From Streptomyces cyaneochromogenes (GTDB lineage Bacteria; Actinomycetota; Actinomycetes; Streptomycetales; Streptomycetaceae), in contig NZ_CP034539.1 in assembly GCF_003963535.1 (NCBI RefSeq), positions 5,890,001 through 5,954,000 of the forward strand: a stretch of DNA of 64,000 nt, given 5' to 3'. Below, one piece after another: positions 16,426-25,005 of this stretch. The notes beneath the pieces were generated by a model, which saw nothing but the letters and a program-made list of their open reading frames with translations, did no database searches and was not told the DNA's origin. Made by a program: the position numbers and the translations under genes. Position 1 is the stretch's first letter, and each line of letters starts with the position of its first letter.

Positions 16426-17270
16426 GCGAGCGGACAGACCTCCCCGGCCAGGTGGACGCGGTCCCCGCCGCCCCGCAGCTCGAACCGCCCGCCCTCCGCC
16501 GCGTACGTCACCGTCCCCGGCAGCAGCACCGGAGCCCTGAACTCGGCGTCCACCCGCGCCCGATCGGGCACCCCGTGCGCGGCGAGGCAGCGGGCCACCG
16601 TCCACATGCCGTGCGCTATGGCACGCGGGAAGCCGAACAAGCGGGCGGTGAGGGGGTGGAGGTGGATGGGGTTGCGGTCACCCGAGGCGGCGCCGTAGCG
16701 GCGTCCGACGTCCCCGGCGAGGCGCCAATCGCTGACCACGGGCAGCGGCTTCGGCGCCTCCCGCACGACCTTCGCGGGCTCGGGAGCCCGCCGGGTGGTG
16801 CGGTGCCGGGCGAGATACGTGCTCCGTGACTCCCATACGACCTCGTCGCCGGCCCGCAGCTCGGTGACGACGGCGGCCTCGGTGCCGCGCCGGTGCGGCA
16901 CCAACCCGTCGACGCGCACGGAGAGTTCGTACTCCCCGGTGGCCGTGACGGACTCGTGCCGGGTGATCGTGATCGACGTGTGGACCAGACCGAGCAGCGG
17001 CAGCGGGAAGTCCCGGCCGCTCATCAGCCGCATCGCCAGCGGGAAGCCGAGCACATGGGGATACGTCACCGGCAGGGCGTCCTCCCCGGTGGGGAACCCG
17101 CACACCCTCTCGTACGCGGCCAGCCGGGCGAGATCGACGCGCAGACGCGGCAGGACGAGCCGGTCGCGCGGGAACTCCGCGTCGGGGCCGGGGCGTTTGA
17201 AGGGTGACAGGAGGGCGCCCCGGGCGAGCAGGGGCGGAAGGGAAGGAGCACGGGTGAGGACGAGGGACAT
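16422..17270 (-). CDS. MaoC-type (R)-hydratase/dehydratase (HtdX-like)
   Basis: 282 residues. An N-terminal incomplete hot-dog half (RLAAYERVCGFPTGEDALPVTYPHVLGFPLAMRLM) precedes the catalytic MaoC domain (YGAASGDRNPIHLHPLTAR then FGFPRAIAHGMW), whose Asp/His pair (D in SGDRNPIH and the following H) hydrates trans-2-enoyl thioesters. The pairing with a long FabG and a divergent thiolase matches the mycobacterial HtdX-FabG4-FadA2 arrangement. The ATG at 17270 overlaps the FabG stop by one base (TGATG), so translation is coupled. It likely acts on fatty acyl-CoA or -ACP. Confidence 0.87.
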   Translation of the reverse strand: MSLVLTRAPSLPPLLARGALLSPFKRPGPDAEFPRDRLVLPRLRVDLARLAAYERVCGFPTGEDALPVTYPHVLGFPLAMRLMSGRDFPLPLLGLVHTSITITRHESVTATGEYELSVRVDGLVPHRRGTEAAVVTELRAGDEVVWESRSTYLARHRTTRRAPEPAKVVREAPKPLPVVSDWRLAGDVGRRYGAASGDRNPIHLHPLTARLFGFPRAIAHGMWTVARCLAAHGVPDRARVDAEFRAPVLLPGTVTYAAEGGRFELRGGGDRVHLAGEVCPLA

Positions 17271-18595
17271 CAGGCCCCCAGCAGGCTCTGGCCGCATACG
17301 CGTACGACCTGCCCGTTGACGGACCCGGACCCGGGACCGGCCAGCCAGGCCGTCGTCTCGGCGACGTCCACCGGCAGTCCGCCTTGCGCGAGTGAGTTCA
17401 TCCGGCGCCCCGCCTCCCGGATGAGGAGGGGAACCGCGGCGGTCATCTTCGTCTCGATGAAGCCCGGTGCGACCGCGTTCACCGTCACCCCGTGCTCGGC
17501 GAGCGCGCGCGGCGCGAGGGAGCGGACCAGTCCGGCGATGCCCGCCTTGCTCGCGCCGTAGTTGGTCTGACCGGCGTTCCCCGCCAGCCCCGCGATCGAC
17601 GCCGTCGCCACGATCCGGCCGCCCCGCCGCAGTGCCCCGCCCGCGAGCAGCGCGTCCGTCGTGCGCAGCACGCTCGCGAGGTTGACGTCCAGCACCGAAC
17701 TCCAGCGCTCGGCGGGCATGTTGACCAGTCGCCGGTCACGCGTGATCCCGGCGTTGTGGACGAGCACGTCAAGGCCGTCGGGCAGTGCGGCCGCGATGCT
17801 CTCGCCCGCGTCCGGGGCGGTGATGTCGAGCGCGAGGGCGATGCCGCCGAGCCGGTCGGCCACACGCCGCGCGTCCTGCTCGGCCTGCGGCACATCGAGT
17901 ACGACGACCTTGGCACCGTCCCGGGCCAGCGTCTCGGCGACCGCCTCGCCGATGCCGCGGGCGGCGCCGGTGACGAGGGCGGTGCGGCCGGTGAGGGGGC
18001 GGTCGGGGTCGGTGGGAGGACGGTCGGGATGGGCGGGGGCCGCGCTCTCGTCGTAGGCACCGACCTCGATGACCTGGCCGCTGACGTACGCCGACTTGGG
18101 GGAGAGGAGGAAGCGCAGGGTCGACCCGGCGGCGCGGGCGTCCGTCAGCCGGACGAGGTTGACGGTCCTGCCCCGCCCGATCTCCTTGCCGAGGGAGCGT
18201 GTGAAGCCCTCCAGGGCCTGCTGGGCGGCGGCCTGGTGATGGTCGGCCGGGTCGAGGGGCGCTCCGAGCACGACGATCCGGCCGCTCGCGGCGACCGACC
18301 GTACGACGGGGTGGAGGGCCGCGTGCACGTCGGCGAGCGTCTCGACGTCACGGACTCCCGTGGCGTCGAGAACCACGGCGGTGGGCTTCTCGGAGGAGGC
18401 CGTCAGGCCGAGGCCGGGGTCGGCGGCGGCGAGGTCGAGGTCCGACTTGCCGGCCGTGAGCAGCAGCCGGTCACCTTCCGGCGTCGGCCGCTGCGGTGAC
18501 CAGCGTTTCAGGGGCGCGGGCTGCGGCAACCCCAGACGACGGGTGAGGAAGCGGCCGGGTGCGGTGCCGGTGAAGCTCAGATAGCGGTCGGCCAT
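17270..18595 (-). CDS. High-molecular-weight 3-oxoacyl-ACP/CoA reductase (FabG4-like)
   Basis: 441 residues, almost twice the usual FabG (about 247). The C-terminal 240 residues form a complete SDR domain: TGAARGIGEAVAETLARDGA (TGxxxGIG cofactor motif), NAGITRDRRL, and a YGASKAG active site with Y and K. The N-terminal half is a Rossmann-like domain lacking an obvious GxxxGxG, as in mycobacterial FabG4 (Rv0242c), which uses NADH and acyl-CoA. It sits upstream of the MaoC gene on one transcript and divergent from the thiolase. Ribosome-binding GGGAG precedes the ATG at 18595. Confidence 0.9.
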   Translation of the reverse strand: MADRYLSFTGTAPGRFLTRRLGLPQPAPLKRWSPQRPTPEGDRLLLTAGKSDLDLAAADPGLGLTASSEKPTAVVLDATGVRDVETLADVHAALHPVVRSVAASGRIVVLGAPLDPADHHQAAAQQALEGFTRSLGKEIGRGRTVNLVRLTDARAAGSTLRFLLSPKSAYVSGQVIEVGAYDESAAPAHPDRPPTDPDRPLTGRTALVTGAARGIGEAVAETLARDGAKVVVLDVPQAEQDARRVADRLGGIALALDITAPDAGESIAAALPDGLDVLVHNAGITRDRRLVNMPAERWSSVLDVNLASVLRTTDALLAGGALRRGGRIVATASIAGLAGNAGQTNYGASKAGIAGLVRSLAPRALAEHGVTVNAVAPGFIETKMTAAVPLLIREAGRRMNSLAQGGLPVDVAETTAWLAGPGSGSVNGQVVRVCGQSLLGA

Positions 18596-18623
18596 GTGCG
18601 ACTCCCAGTGCGCTCCGGAACTG

Positions 18624-18650
18624 ACTCCGGAGTAAGGTTACCGGAGGTAA
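18624..18650. promoter_or_regulatory. Palindrome cluster in fabG4-thiolase intergenic region
   Basis: Three overlapping palindromes lie between the divergent starts: ACTCCGGAGT (18624-18633), GTAAGGTTAC (18632-18641) and TTACC-GGA-GGTAA (18638-18650). Repeated TTAC/CCGG elements on both sides are typical of a TetR-type operator. They would control both divergent genes. Confidence 0.6.
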
Positions 18651-18679
18651 GCCCATGGTGACGTGAGGAGTGGGTGGAG

Positions 18680-20129
18680 ATGAGCTCCCTGTTGGCCCCG
18701 GCGGTTCGGCGCGTCGCGATCATCGGCGGCACCCGCCTCCCGTTCGCCCGCTCCGACGGCCCGTACGCCACCGCGTCCAACCAGGACATGCTCACGGCGG
18801 TCGTCGACGGCCTGGTCGAGCGGTACGGCCTCGCCGGTCCCGGCGCGGTCGGCGAACTCGTCGCCGGGGCGGTCCTCAAGCACAGCCGCGACTTCAACTC
18901 AAGCGACCCCGGGGCAGTGCGGGCACGCCCCCACGCCGCCTGGCACGCCCTCTCGCCGCACCGGCCAAAGGCCCTAGTAGCTCCGCTACGAGGACCTTCG
19001 TCCGGCACGCCGAGAGCACGCACCGAACGACGCGGGAACGCACCCGCACTGCCCCGGACCCGCTAGCCGCGAGACCGTCCTCGGCTCGAAGCTGGACGCG
19101 AGCACACCGGCGTACGACATCCAGCAGGCCTGTGGCACCGGGCTCCAGGCCGTCATCGCCGCCGCCAACAAGATCGCGCTCGGCCAGACCGAGTCGGCGA
19201 TCGCGGGCGGCGCGGACACGGCCGGCGACGCGCCCCTCGGCGTCAACGACGAGCTGCGCCGGATCCTGCTGGCGGCGCGACGGGCGAAGTCGCTGGGGGA
19301 CCGGCTCAAGGCGCTCTCCCGCGTACGGCCCACCCACCTCGTCCCCGACATCCCGCGCAACGCCGAGCCCCGCACGAGGCTCTCCATGGGCGAGCACGCC
19401 GCCGTCACCGCCCGAGCCTGGGACATCACCCGCGAGGCCCAGGATGAACTGGCGGCGACGAGCCATCAGCGGCTGGCGGCGGCATACGAACGCGGCTTCT
19501 TCGAGGACCTGGTGGTGCCCTTCCGGGGCCTGACCCGCGATCAGAACATGCGCCCCGGCTCGACACCGGAGAAACTCGCCGCGCTCAAGCCCGTGTTCGG
19601 TCTCGATGGCCCCACCCCGACCATGACGGCGGGCAATTCGACGCCGCTGACCGACGGGGCGGCGGTCGTGCTGCTGGCGAGCGAGGAGTGGGCGCGGCGG
19701 CGGGGCCTGGAGCCCCTGGCGTACCTCACGGCGTACGAGACGGCGGCGGTGGACTTCGTGCACGGCGACGTCGCGGACGGCGAGGACGGGCTGCTGATGG
19801 CGCCGGCGTACGCGGTTCCGCGCATGCTGGAGCGGGCCGAACTGACGCTCCCCGACTTCGACTTCGTGGAGATCCACGAGGCCTTCGCCTCCCAGGTGCT
19901 GGCGACGCTGGCGGCGTGGGAGAAGCGGGGGCTGGCCCCCGTGGACCGGGCCCGCCTGAACGTGACCGGGTCCTCCCTGGCCACCGGTCACCCCTTCGCG
20001 GCGACCGGGGCGCGGATCGTGGCGACGCTGGCCAAGTCGCTGGCGGAGAAGGGAAGTTCGGGCCGTGGGCTGATCTCCGTCTGCGCGGCGGGCGGGCAGG
20101 GGGTGACGGCTGTCCTGGAGCGAAGGTAG
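18680..20129 (+). pseudogene. Acetyl-CoA acetyltransferase/thiolase (FadA2-like), interrupted by an inserted element
   Basis: The N-terminal 75 codons (to HSRDFN and the following SS) are in one frame, and everything from RETVLGSKLD onward is in another. Between them 163 extra bases (about 18905-19067) carry an inverted-repeat element; removing them plus one 3-base repeat restores the frame as DFN-SS-RET. The downstream part keeps the thiolase active sites: Cys in QQACGTGL, His in IHEAF and Cys-Gly in CAAGGQG. Without repair the protein is truncated at 19066 after 128 codons, so the gene is probably inactive unless the downstream part is made from an internal start. It faces the FabG4-like and MaoC genes, recalling the mycobacterial FadA2 set. 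The ATG at 18680 has GAGGAG nine bases upstream. Confidence 0.85.
18905..19064. mobile_element. MITE-like inverted-repeat element inside the thiolase gene
   Basis: About 160 bp bounded by imperfect inverted repeats whose cores are perfect: CCGGGGCAGTGCGGG near 18908-18923 and CCCGCACTGCCCCGG near 19042-19056. It codes for no transposase. An apparent AGC duplication flanks it (18902-18904 and 19065-19067). Internally GGCCCTAGTAGCTCC and TACGAGGACCTTCG form a further hairpin. It is probably mobilised in trans by an unidentified transposase. Confidence 0.75.
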
Positions 20130-20364
20130 GGAAAGGGTGAGGCGAAGCTGAGTGCCCCTCACATAACCCTCGACGTTGCACATACCCGGCCCCGGACCCC
20201 CGCCGAACCCGCACAACGCCCACACGCGGGCGCCGTACGATCACCTGCCTAACCAGCGGTAACCCCTTTCCGCAGGCCTCCGCCGGTGAACGCCACGGTG
20301 CGTGAGGCACGTACGTCATGCAGCAAGCAGTTTCTTCGCTGCACGCCCGCCGCAGGAGCCGCCC

Positions 20365-22293
20365 GTGTCCACCTCGCTTCCCTCCTTCGCCCCGTCCGCC
20401 GCCTTCGACGACGCTCCCGGACCGAGCCTGGTCCAGCCCGAGACGCGGCGGCTGGACGGTGCGGTACGGGAGGCGTACGTACCGCCGTTCGCGCCCCCGG
20501 TGACCCATGGGTCGCTCGCGGACCTGCCCTTCGACAACGCGAGCGCGGCTCCGGGGGCGGTGATCCTCAGCCGCAAGGGCGAGGACGGGCAGTGGCGGGA
20601 CGTGACGGCGGCCCAGTTCGCCGAGCACGTGCAGGCGGTGGCCAAGGGCCTGATCGCCGAGGGGTTCGTGCCGGGCGACCGGATCGCGGTCATGGCGCGC
20701 ACCCGCTACGAGTGGACGCTCCTCGACTTCGCCGCCTGGGCGGCCGGTCTCGTGACGGTCCCCGTCTACCCCACCTCCTCGGTCTTCCAGACCCGCTGGA
20801 TCCTCCAGGACTCGGGCGCGGTCGCCCTGGTCACGGAGACCGCCGCCCAGGCCGCCGCCCTCGGCCCCGAGCTGGACCGGGTGCCCGACCTGCGCCACAT
20901 GTGGGTGATGGAGAAGGGCCATGTGGAGCGGCTGGCCGAGCTGGGCGACCAGCAGCCGGACGGCGAGGTGGGCGTACGGCGGGGCATGCTGGCGCCGGAC
21001 ACGCTGGCGACGCTCATCTACACCTCGGGCACGACGGGCCGCCCCAAGGGCTGCGCCCTGACACACGGCAATTTCTTCGCCGAGGTGGACAACGCGATCG
21101 AGCTGCTCTACCCGATCTTCAAGGCGCGGACGAGCGAAGAGGCGTCGGTGCTGCTGTTCCTCCCGATGTCGCACGTCTTCGGCCGCATGGTGGCGGTGGC
21201 CTGTATCCGGGCGCGGGTCCGCCTGGGCCACGCGCCGAGCCTGAAGGCGGAGGACCTCCTCCCCGACCTGGCGGCCTTCCGCCCGACATGTCTGCTCACG
21301 ATCCCCTACATGCTGGAGAAGATCTTCAACTCCGCCCGGGCCAAGGCCGAGGCGGGCGGCCGGGTGTCGTCCTTCGACCGCGCGGCGTCGGTGGCCGAGC
21401 GCCTCGGCGAGGCACTGGAGGCCAAGCACGCGGGGACGGGCGGCGGCCCGAGCGCGACGCTCAAGACGGCCCGCGCCTTCTACGACCCCCTCGTCTACCG
21501 CCGTATCCGCAACGCCATGGGCGGCCGCGTGAGGTACGCGATCTGCGGCGGCTCACCGCTCGGCCGCCGCCTGGCCGCGTTCTTCGCCGGCGCGGGCATC
21601 GAGATCTACGAGGGCTACGGCCTCACCGAGACGACGGGCGCGGCGACGGTGACCCCGCCCCTGAAGCCCCGCCTGGGCACGGTGGGCTGGCCCTTGCCGG
21701 GCACCCGCGTGCGTATCGCCGCGGACGGCGAGATCCTCGTCTCCGGCGAGCAGGTGCTGCGCGGCTACTGGGACCCGGCGGCGGGCGGCGTGGTGCCCGC
21801 GGCGGCGGACGGCTGGCTGGCGACCGGCGACATCGGCGAGCTCGACGACGAGGGCTACCTGACGATCACCGGCCGCAAGAAGGAAATGCTGATCACGGCG
21901 GGCGGCAAGAGCGTGGCTCCGGCGCCCCTGGAGAACTGGCTCCGCTCGCACCCCCTGATCTCGCAGTGCATGGTCGTCGGCGACCGACGGCCGTACGTGT
22001 CGGCGCTGATCACCTTGGACATGGACGGCGTCACCCACTGGCGCCGGATGAACGGCAAGCACTCGGTCCCGGCCGAACTCCTCGTCACCGACGACGAGTT
22101 GAGGGCGATCCTGCAGCGCGCGGTGAACGAGGCCAACAAACTGGTCTCCCGCCCGGAATCGATCCGCCGCTTCGCGATCCTCCCGACGGACTTCACGGAG
22201 ATGGACGGCCATCTGACCCCGTCGATGAAGCTGCGGCGGGAGGCGGTTCTGCGGGACTTCGCGGGGGTGGTGGAGGGGTTGTACGAGAAGTAG
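20365..22293 (+). CDS. Long-chain acyl-CoA synthetase (AMP-forming, FadD15-like)
   Basis: 642 residues from GTG 20365, with a GGAG seven bases upstream; longer in-frame sequence to 20302 is not needed. It activates fatty acids as acyl-AMP then acyl-CoA. The AMP-binding domain is clear: P-loop LIYTSGTTGRPKGCALTHGNF (about 230-250), YEGYGLTETTGAATV (about 415-429), the C-terminal LATGDIGELDDEGYLTITGRKKEMLITAGGK. Unlike adenylate-forming NRPS domains it has a large body typical of long-chain FACS. It follows the thiolase, MaoC and FabG genes, so the block is devoted to fatty acyl metabolism. Confidence 0.9.
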   Translation: MSTSLPSFAPSAAFDDAPGPSLVQPETRRLDGAVREAYVPPFAPPVTHGSLADLPFDNASAAPGAVILSRKGEDGQWRDVTAAQFAEHVQAVAKGLIAEGFVPGDRIAVMARTRYEWTLLDFAAWAAGLVTVPVYPTSSVFQTRWILQDSGAVALVTETAAQAAALGPELDRVPDLRHMWVMEKGHVERLAELGDQQPDGEVGVRRGMLAPDTLATLIYTSGTTGRPKGCALTHGNFFAEVDNAIELLYPIFKARTSEEASVLLFLPMSHVFGRMVAVACIRARVRLGHAPSLKAEDLLPDLAAFRPTCLLTIPYMLEKIFNSARAKAEAGGRVSSFDRAASVAERLGEALEAKHAGTGGGPSATLKTARAFYDPLVYRRIRNAMGGRVRYAICGGSPLGRRLAAFFAGAGIEIYEGYGLTETTGAATVTPPLKPRLGTVGWPLPGTRVRIAADGEILVSGEQVLRGYWDPAAGGVVPAAADGWLATGDIGELDDEGYLTITGRKKEMLITAGGKSVAPAPLENWLRSHPLISQCMVVGDRRPYVSALITLDMDGVTHWRRMNGKHSVPAELLVTDDELRAILQRAVNEANKLVSRPESIRRFAILPTDFTEMDGHLTPSMKLRREAVLRDFAGVVEGLYEK

Positions 22294-22315
22294 GGGCTCG
22301 GCGCGGCCGGCACCC

Positions 22316-22864
22316 TCAGCCCGCGCCGTTGGCGGTCTTCAGGGCCCTTTCCAGCAGGCGGTCGGCGAGGCCCGCGAACGCCGTGCTCAGGGCCTTGTCC
22401 GTGATGCGGTGGGCGTAGGACTGGAAGACCAGAGCGGCCGAGGCCTGGACGGCGGGGGAGACGCGCTGCGGGTCGCTGATGAGCCGCTCCCGCAACTGGA
22501 CGGGCACGGGCCACTTCTTCGGCCAGGGCAGCTTCGGCGGTTCGGGGCAGATGTCGTCCCCAACCTCCTTCAGCACCTCGGCGGGCTTCTTCCCCGCCAG
22601 GCTGGCGGCGATCGTGGCCTCCGCCACCGAGACGGACATGTCCCGCACGGCCGGCAACAACGCGGGCGGGAGCGGCTGCGGATTCAGCCGCTCTCCGTCC
22701 CTGGCCGCCGACCTGAAGCCGACCCCGATGCCGTTGCCGGCGCCGGGGTCGTGGATCGGGTGGGGCGGGACGGGCGGCTCGACGATCTCCCACAACCGGG
22801 GGTCGAGCCGGGCCAGCATCTCCATGACCTCGACGGTCAGCGCCGCACGGGAGGCGGTTGCCAT
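22316..22864 (-). CDS. Uncharacterised Pro-rich protein
   Basis: 182 residues, no signal peptide and no membrane helix. I recognise no domain. The N-terminus (ALTVEVMEMLARLDPRLWEIVEPP) and a Pro-rich stretch (EPPKLPWPKKWPVPVQ) are followed by a helical C-terminus. It is convergent with the acyl-CoA ligase gene. Its reading frame has the GC3 pattern of a real Streptomyces gene. A function cannot be assigned. Confidence 0.6.
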   Translation of the reverse strand: MATASRAALTVEVMEMLARLDPRLWEIVEPPVPPHPIHDPGAGNGIGVGFRSAARDGERLNPQPLPPALLPAVRDMSVSVAEATIAASLAGKKPAEVLKEVGDDICPEPPKLPWPKKWPVPVQLRERLISDPQRVSPAVQASAALVFQSYAHRITDKALSTAFAGLADRLLERALKTANGAG

Positions 22865-22990
22865 GGGGGCTCCCTTCCTGGATCTCGGGTGACAGCGTGA
22901 GACCGTAAGGGTGGTTGGTACGGCTGTTCGGGCATTGACCCTTTCGAGGGCGCGGTCGTCGCAGGCCCGTCCGCGCCCGTCGATCGAGCG

Positions 22991-23527
22991 CTACGGCAGG
23001 ATCTCCAGCTGAACCGCGCTCTCTGTGCCCCGCAGGCCGGAGGTGAGGCAGTCCGTGGGCAGTTGTCGGGGCAGCGCGGTCACGGTCCGGCGTACGAAGT
23101 GGCCCTCGCCGCGCCCCTCCACGACCCGGCCCGATTGCAGCACGACCAGGACGCCCGCGACGCGCGCGGTGGTGGCGCCGTCGATGACGATCAGCGACCG
23201 GTTGCCGTCGGCGTAGCGGACGGTCTCGGTGCCACGCGCGCCGGACACCGAGAGGCAGGACGCCGTAGGTGCGACGGCGTCGAAGGAGCCGGTGGCCGGG
23301 GCGGTGTGGCCGGGAGTGGTGGTGCAGGTGTAGCGCACGTCCGCGTGGTTGTGGGTCCTGCGAGGCTGGAGGCTGAGTGGCGGGTCGTAGCGGCTGCTCG
23401 CGTTGCCCGTACAGATGACGGCCTCGTGCCCGTCTGTCCCGGCCTGGCTGGCGGGCGCCGCCATCAGCGACGAGACCACGAGCGCCAGGGCCCCCAGCGT
23501 GACTGCCGTACCGCGCCTACCGAACAC
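22991..23527 (-). CDS. Uncharacterised secreted protein
   Basis: 178 residues starting MFGRRGTAVTLGALALVVSS, with an Ala-rich cleavage region (APASQAG); a Sec signal peptide is likely. The mature part has six cysteines that could form disulfides (CTG, CTTT, CLSV, CLTS among them) and repeated Thr/Arg segments. I cannot assign a domain. It stands alone upstream of an EF-hand protein on the other strand. Confidence 0.65.
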   Translation of the reverse strand: MFGRRGTAVTLGALALVVSSLMAAPASQAGTDGHEAVICTGNASSRYDPPLSLQPRRTHNHADVRYTCTTTPGHTAPATGSFDAVAPTASCLSVSGARGTETVRYADGNRSLIVIDGATTARVAGVLVVLQSGRVVEGRGEGHFVRRTVTALPRQLPTDCLTSGLRGTESAVQLEILP

Positions 23528-23749
23528 ATGCCCTCCCGAAAATGGCGTACTGCTACCGGTGCCTCAACTGCTCGGGAGAACGGGCTGTTTCAGGCACCTC
23601 GAAGCACATCGCCGGCGCACGCCCGCCTGCGCGCCACCGCGCACGCCTCTGCTCCAGTCGGGTTGCTTGGAGCCGGCCGGCGGCCGGGTAGGAAGCGCCG
23701 GACGAGCCCTCGTCGAGCGCGAGCATGAACCCGAGCAGGGGAGACCCGA

Positions 23750-24265
23750 GTGAGCCGTACGACCGCCGACGCCGCGACGACCGCACGCGTGCGCGTGTTC
23801 GCCATGATGGACGCCGACGGAGACCAAGTCGTCACGCGGCACGACTACCTCTCTCGCATCGACCGCACCGTGGTCGCCACGGGGCGCACGGAGGACGATC
23901 CGCTCGTCGTCACCGCTCGCGCGGAAGGCGTCAAGGCATGGGGTGAGATGGATGGGGACGGTGACGGCAAGCTGACCTTTGACGAGTACAACGCGTGGGT
24001 GGGCGCCGACAAGTTCGACAACATCTGCCGCTTCGCGCTCGGCGCGCTCTTCGACCTCGCCGACGCGGACGGCGACGGCGCCCTGGACAAAGCGGAGTTC
24101 ACGACGCTGCGCACCGCACTGAACAATCCCGCCGACAACGCCGCCGCCGCGTTCGACGCGCTGGACACCGACGGCGACGGCCGGGTCGCCCGCGACGCGT
24201 ACCTGGCGTCGATCCGGGCCTACATCGTGGGCGACGGGTCACCGATGGGGGAGGTCCTGTACTAG
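23750..24265 (+). CDS. Cytosolic calmodulin-like EF-hand protein (CabD/CalD-type)
   Basis: 171 residues from GTG 23750 (GGGGAGACC upstream). Four EF-hand loops are visible: D21-ADGDQVVTRHD, D68-GDGDGKLTFDE79, D105-ADGDGALDKAE116 and D139-TDGDGRVARDA150. Loops 2 and 3 keep the Glu at position 12; loop 1 has Asp there and loop 4 has Ala, so those two are expected to bind calcium weakly or not at all. Streptomyces EF-hand proteins act as calcium buffers or sensors. No signal peptide is seen. Its stop overlaps the convergent PIN toxin gene by four bases. Confidence 0.88.
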   Translation: MSRTTADAATTARVRVFAMMDADGDQVVTRHDYLSRIDRTVVATGRTEDDPLVVTARAEGVKAWGEMDGDGDGKLTFDEYNAWVGADKFDNICRFALGALFDLADADGDGALDKAEFTTLRTALNNPADNAAAAFDALDTDGDGRVARDAYLASIRAYIVGDGSPMGEVLY

Positions 24266-24648
24266 CGGGTGAGGTCGAGGAAGGGGACGCCTCGTCCGTC
24301 GTACGCCTTGGCCGCGACGGTGGCGACCAGTGCGTCCGTGCCCCAGTCCGGTAGGTGGCGTACGGCGTGGATGGCAGCGCCGATGCCGGGAGGCACGCCG
24401 TCCCGGCGTAGCTGGGCGATGGCGAGCGTGGCCGGGTAGTCCAGATCGACGGTGTGGATCACTTCGAGTTGACCGATGTGCTCGGCGAGGCCCAGGTGCT
24501 CTGCGTCGGCCTCCAGGACGCACACGGTGGGGGCCCACAGCCGGACGTCGGGTTCGAAGTGCGCCCCGTGGATGAGTGCGGACACCTGACGGTTGCCCGA
24601 GAGGGCGAGAAGCGTGGGAGTGTCCAGTACGAAATGCTGCTGGATCAC
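24262..24648 (-). CDS. PIN-domain toxin-like protein
   Basis: 128 residues from GTG 24648. A PIN-like RNase fold is suggested by LDTPTLLALSGNRQ at the start (first Asp), an acidic EADAEH, and a DALVATVAAKAY segment near the end (second and third Asp/Glu), with a C-terminal VPFLDL. Partner gene upstream encodes an RHH-type antitoxin; stop and start overlap as GTGA. In such VapBC-type pairs the toxin cleaves RNA until bound by antitoxin. Assignment rests on the fold-like pattern and the pairing, not on a strong motif. Confidence 0.65.
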   Translation of the reverse strand: MIQQHFVLDTPTLLALSGNRQVSALIHGAHFEPDVRLWAPTVCVLEADAEHLGLAEHIGQLEVIHTVDLDYPATLAIAQLRRDGVPPGIGAAIHAVRHLPDWGTDALVATVAAKAYDGRGVPFLDLTR

Positions 24649-24908
24649 GCGGCGGAGTCCGTCCGGTGCGCGAAGGCGTCACGCATCTTGCGCCTCATGG
24701 CGGCGCTCTCCTCGTCCGTCACCTCGACGCCGAAGTGTTCGGCGAGGTAGGCGCGGGTCCGCTCAGCGCGCTCGCGCCGCTCTTCGTCGGTGAGTGTGCT
24801 TTCTGCGAATTCCTGCACGAGTGATCGGATCGACGTACCCCGAGACTCGGCGATGACCGCGAGGCGGTCTCGGACCTCGGAGGGGACTCGGATCATGACG
24901 TCAGACAT
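24645..24908 (-). CDS. Ribbon-helix-helix antitoxin-like protein
   Basis: 87 residues from ATG 24908. MSDVMIRVPSEVRDRLAVIAESRGTSIRSLVQEF reads as a ribbon-helix-helix (CopG/VapB-like) domain, followed by an acidic-basic tail (LTDEERRERAERTRAYLAEHF, EVTDEES) that would wrap the toxin. A longer in-frame start at 24965 is not likely, because it lies in the leader of the divergent NACHT gene. It starts only 97 bp from that gene's start, so autoregulation of the pair by the antitoxin might affect the NACHT promoter as well. Confidence 0.72.
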   Translation of the reverse strand: MSDVMIRVPSEVRDRLAVIAESRGTSIRSLVQEFAESTLTDEERRERAERTRAYLAEHFGVEVTDEESAAMRRKMRDAFAHRTDSAA

Positions 24909-24993
24909 GGCGAAAGTATACGCCGAGGTATACGCGGTCCGAGGTCCCCGCGGGAAATTCTCCAAGCGGGCCGCCCCCGCTGACGTGTCCCGC

Positions 24994-24999
24994 TACGGT
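24994..24999 (+). promoter_or_regulatory. -10 box of a leaderless promoter for the NACHT gene
   Basis: TACGGT lies six bases before the ATG at 25006; no ribosome-binding site is seen. It is within the divergent spacer to the antitoxin gene. Confidence 0.6.
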
Positions 25000-25005
25000 C
25001 CTGCC

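Noticed and set aside
22316..23527. CRISPR, prophage or integrase traces in the accessory block
   Set aside because: No repeats with spacers, no integrase, and no tRNA target were found.
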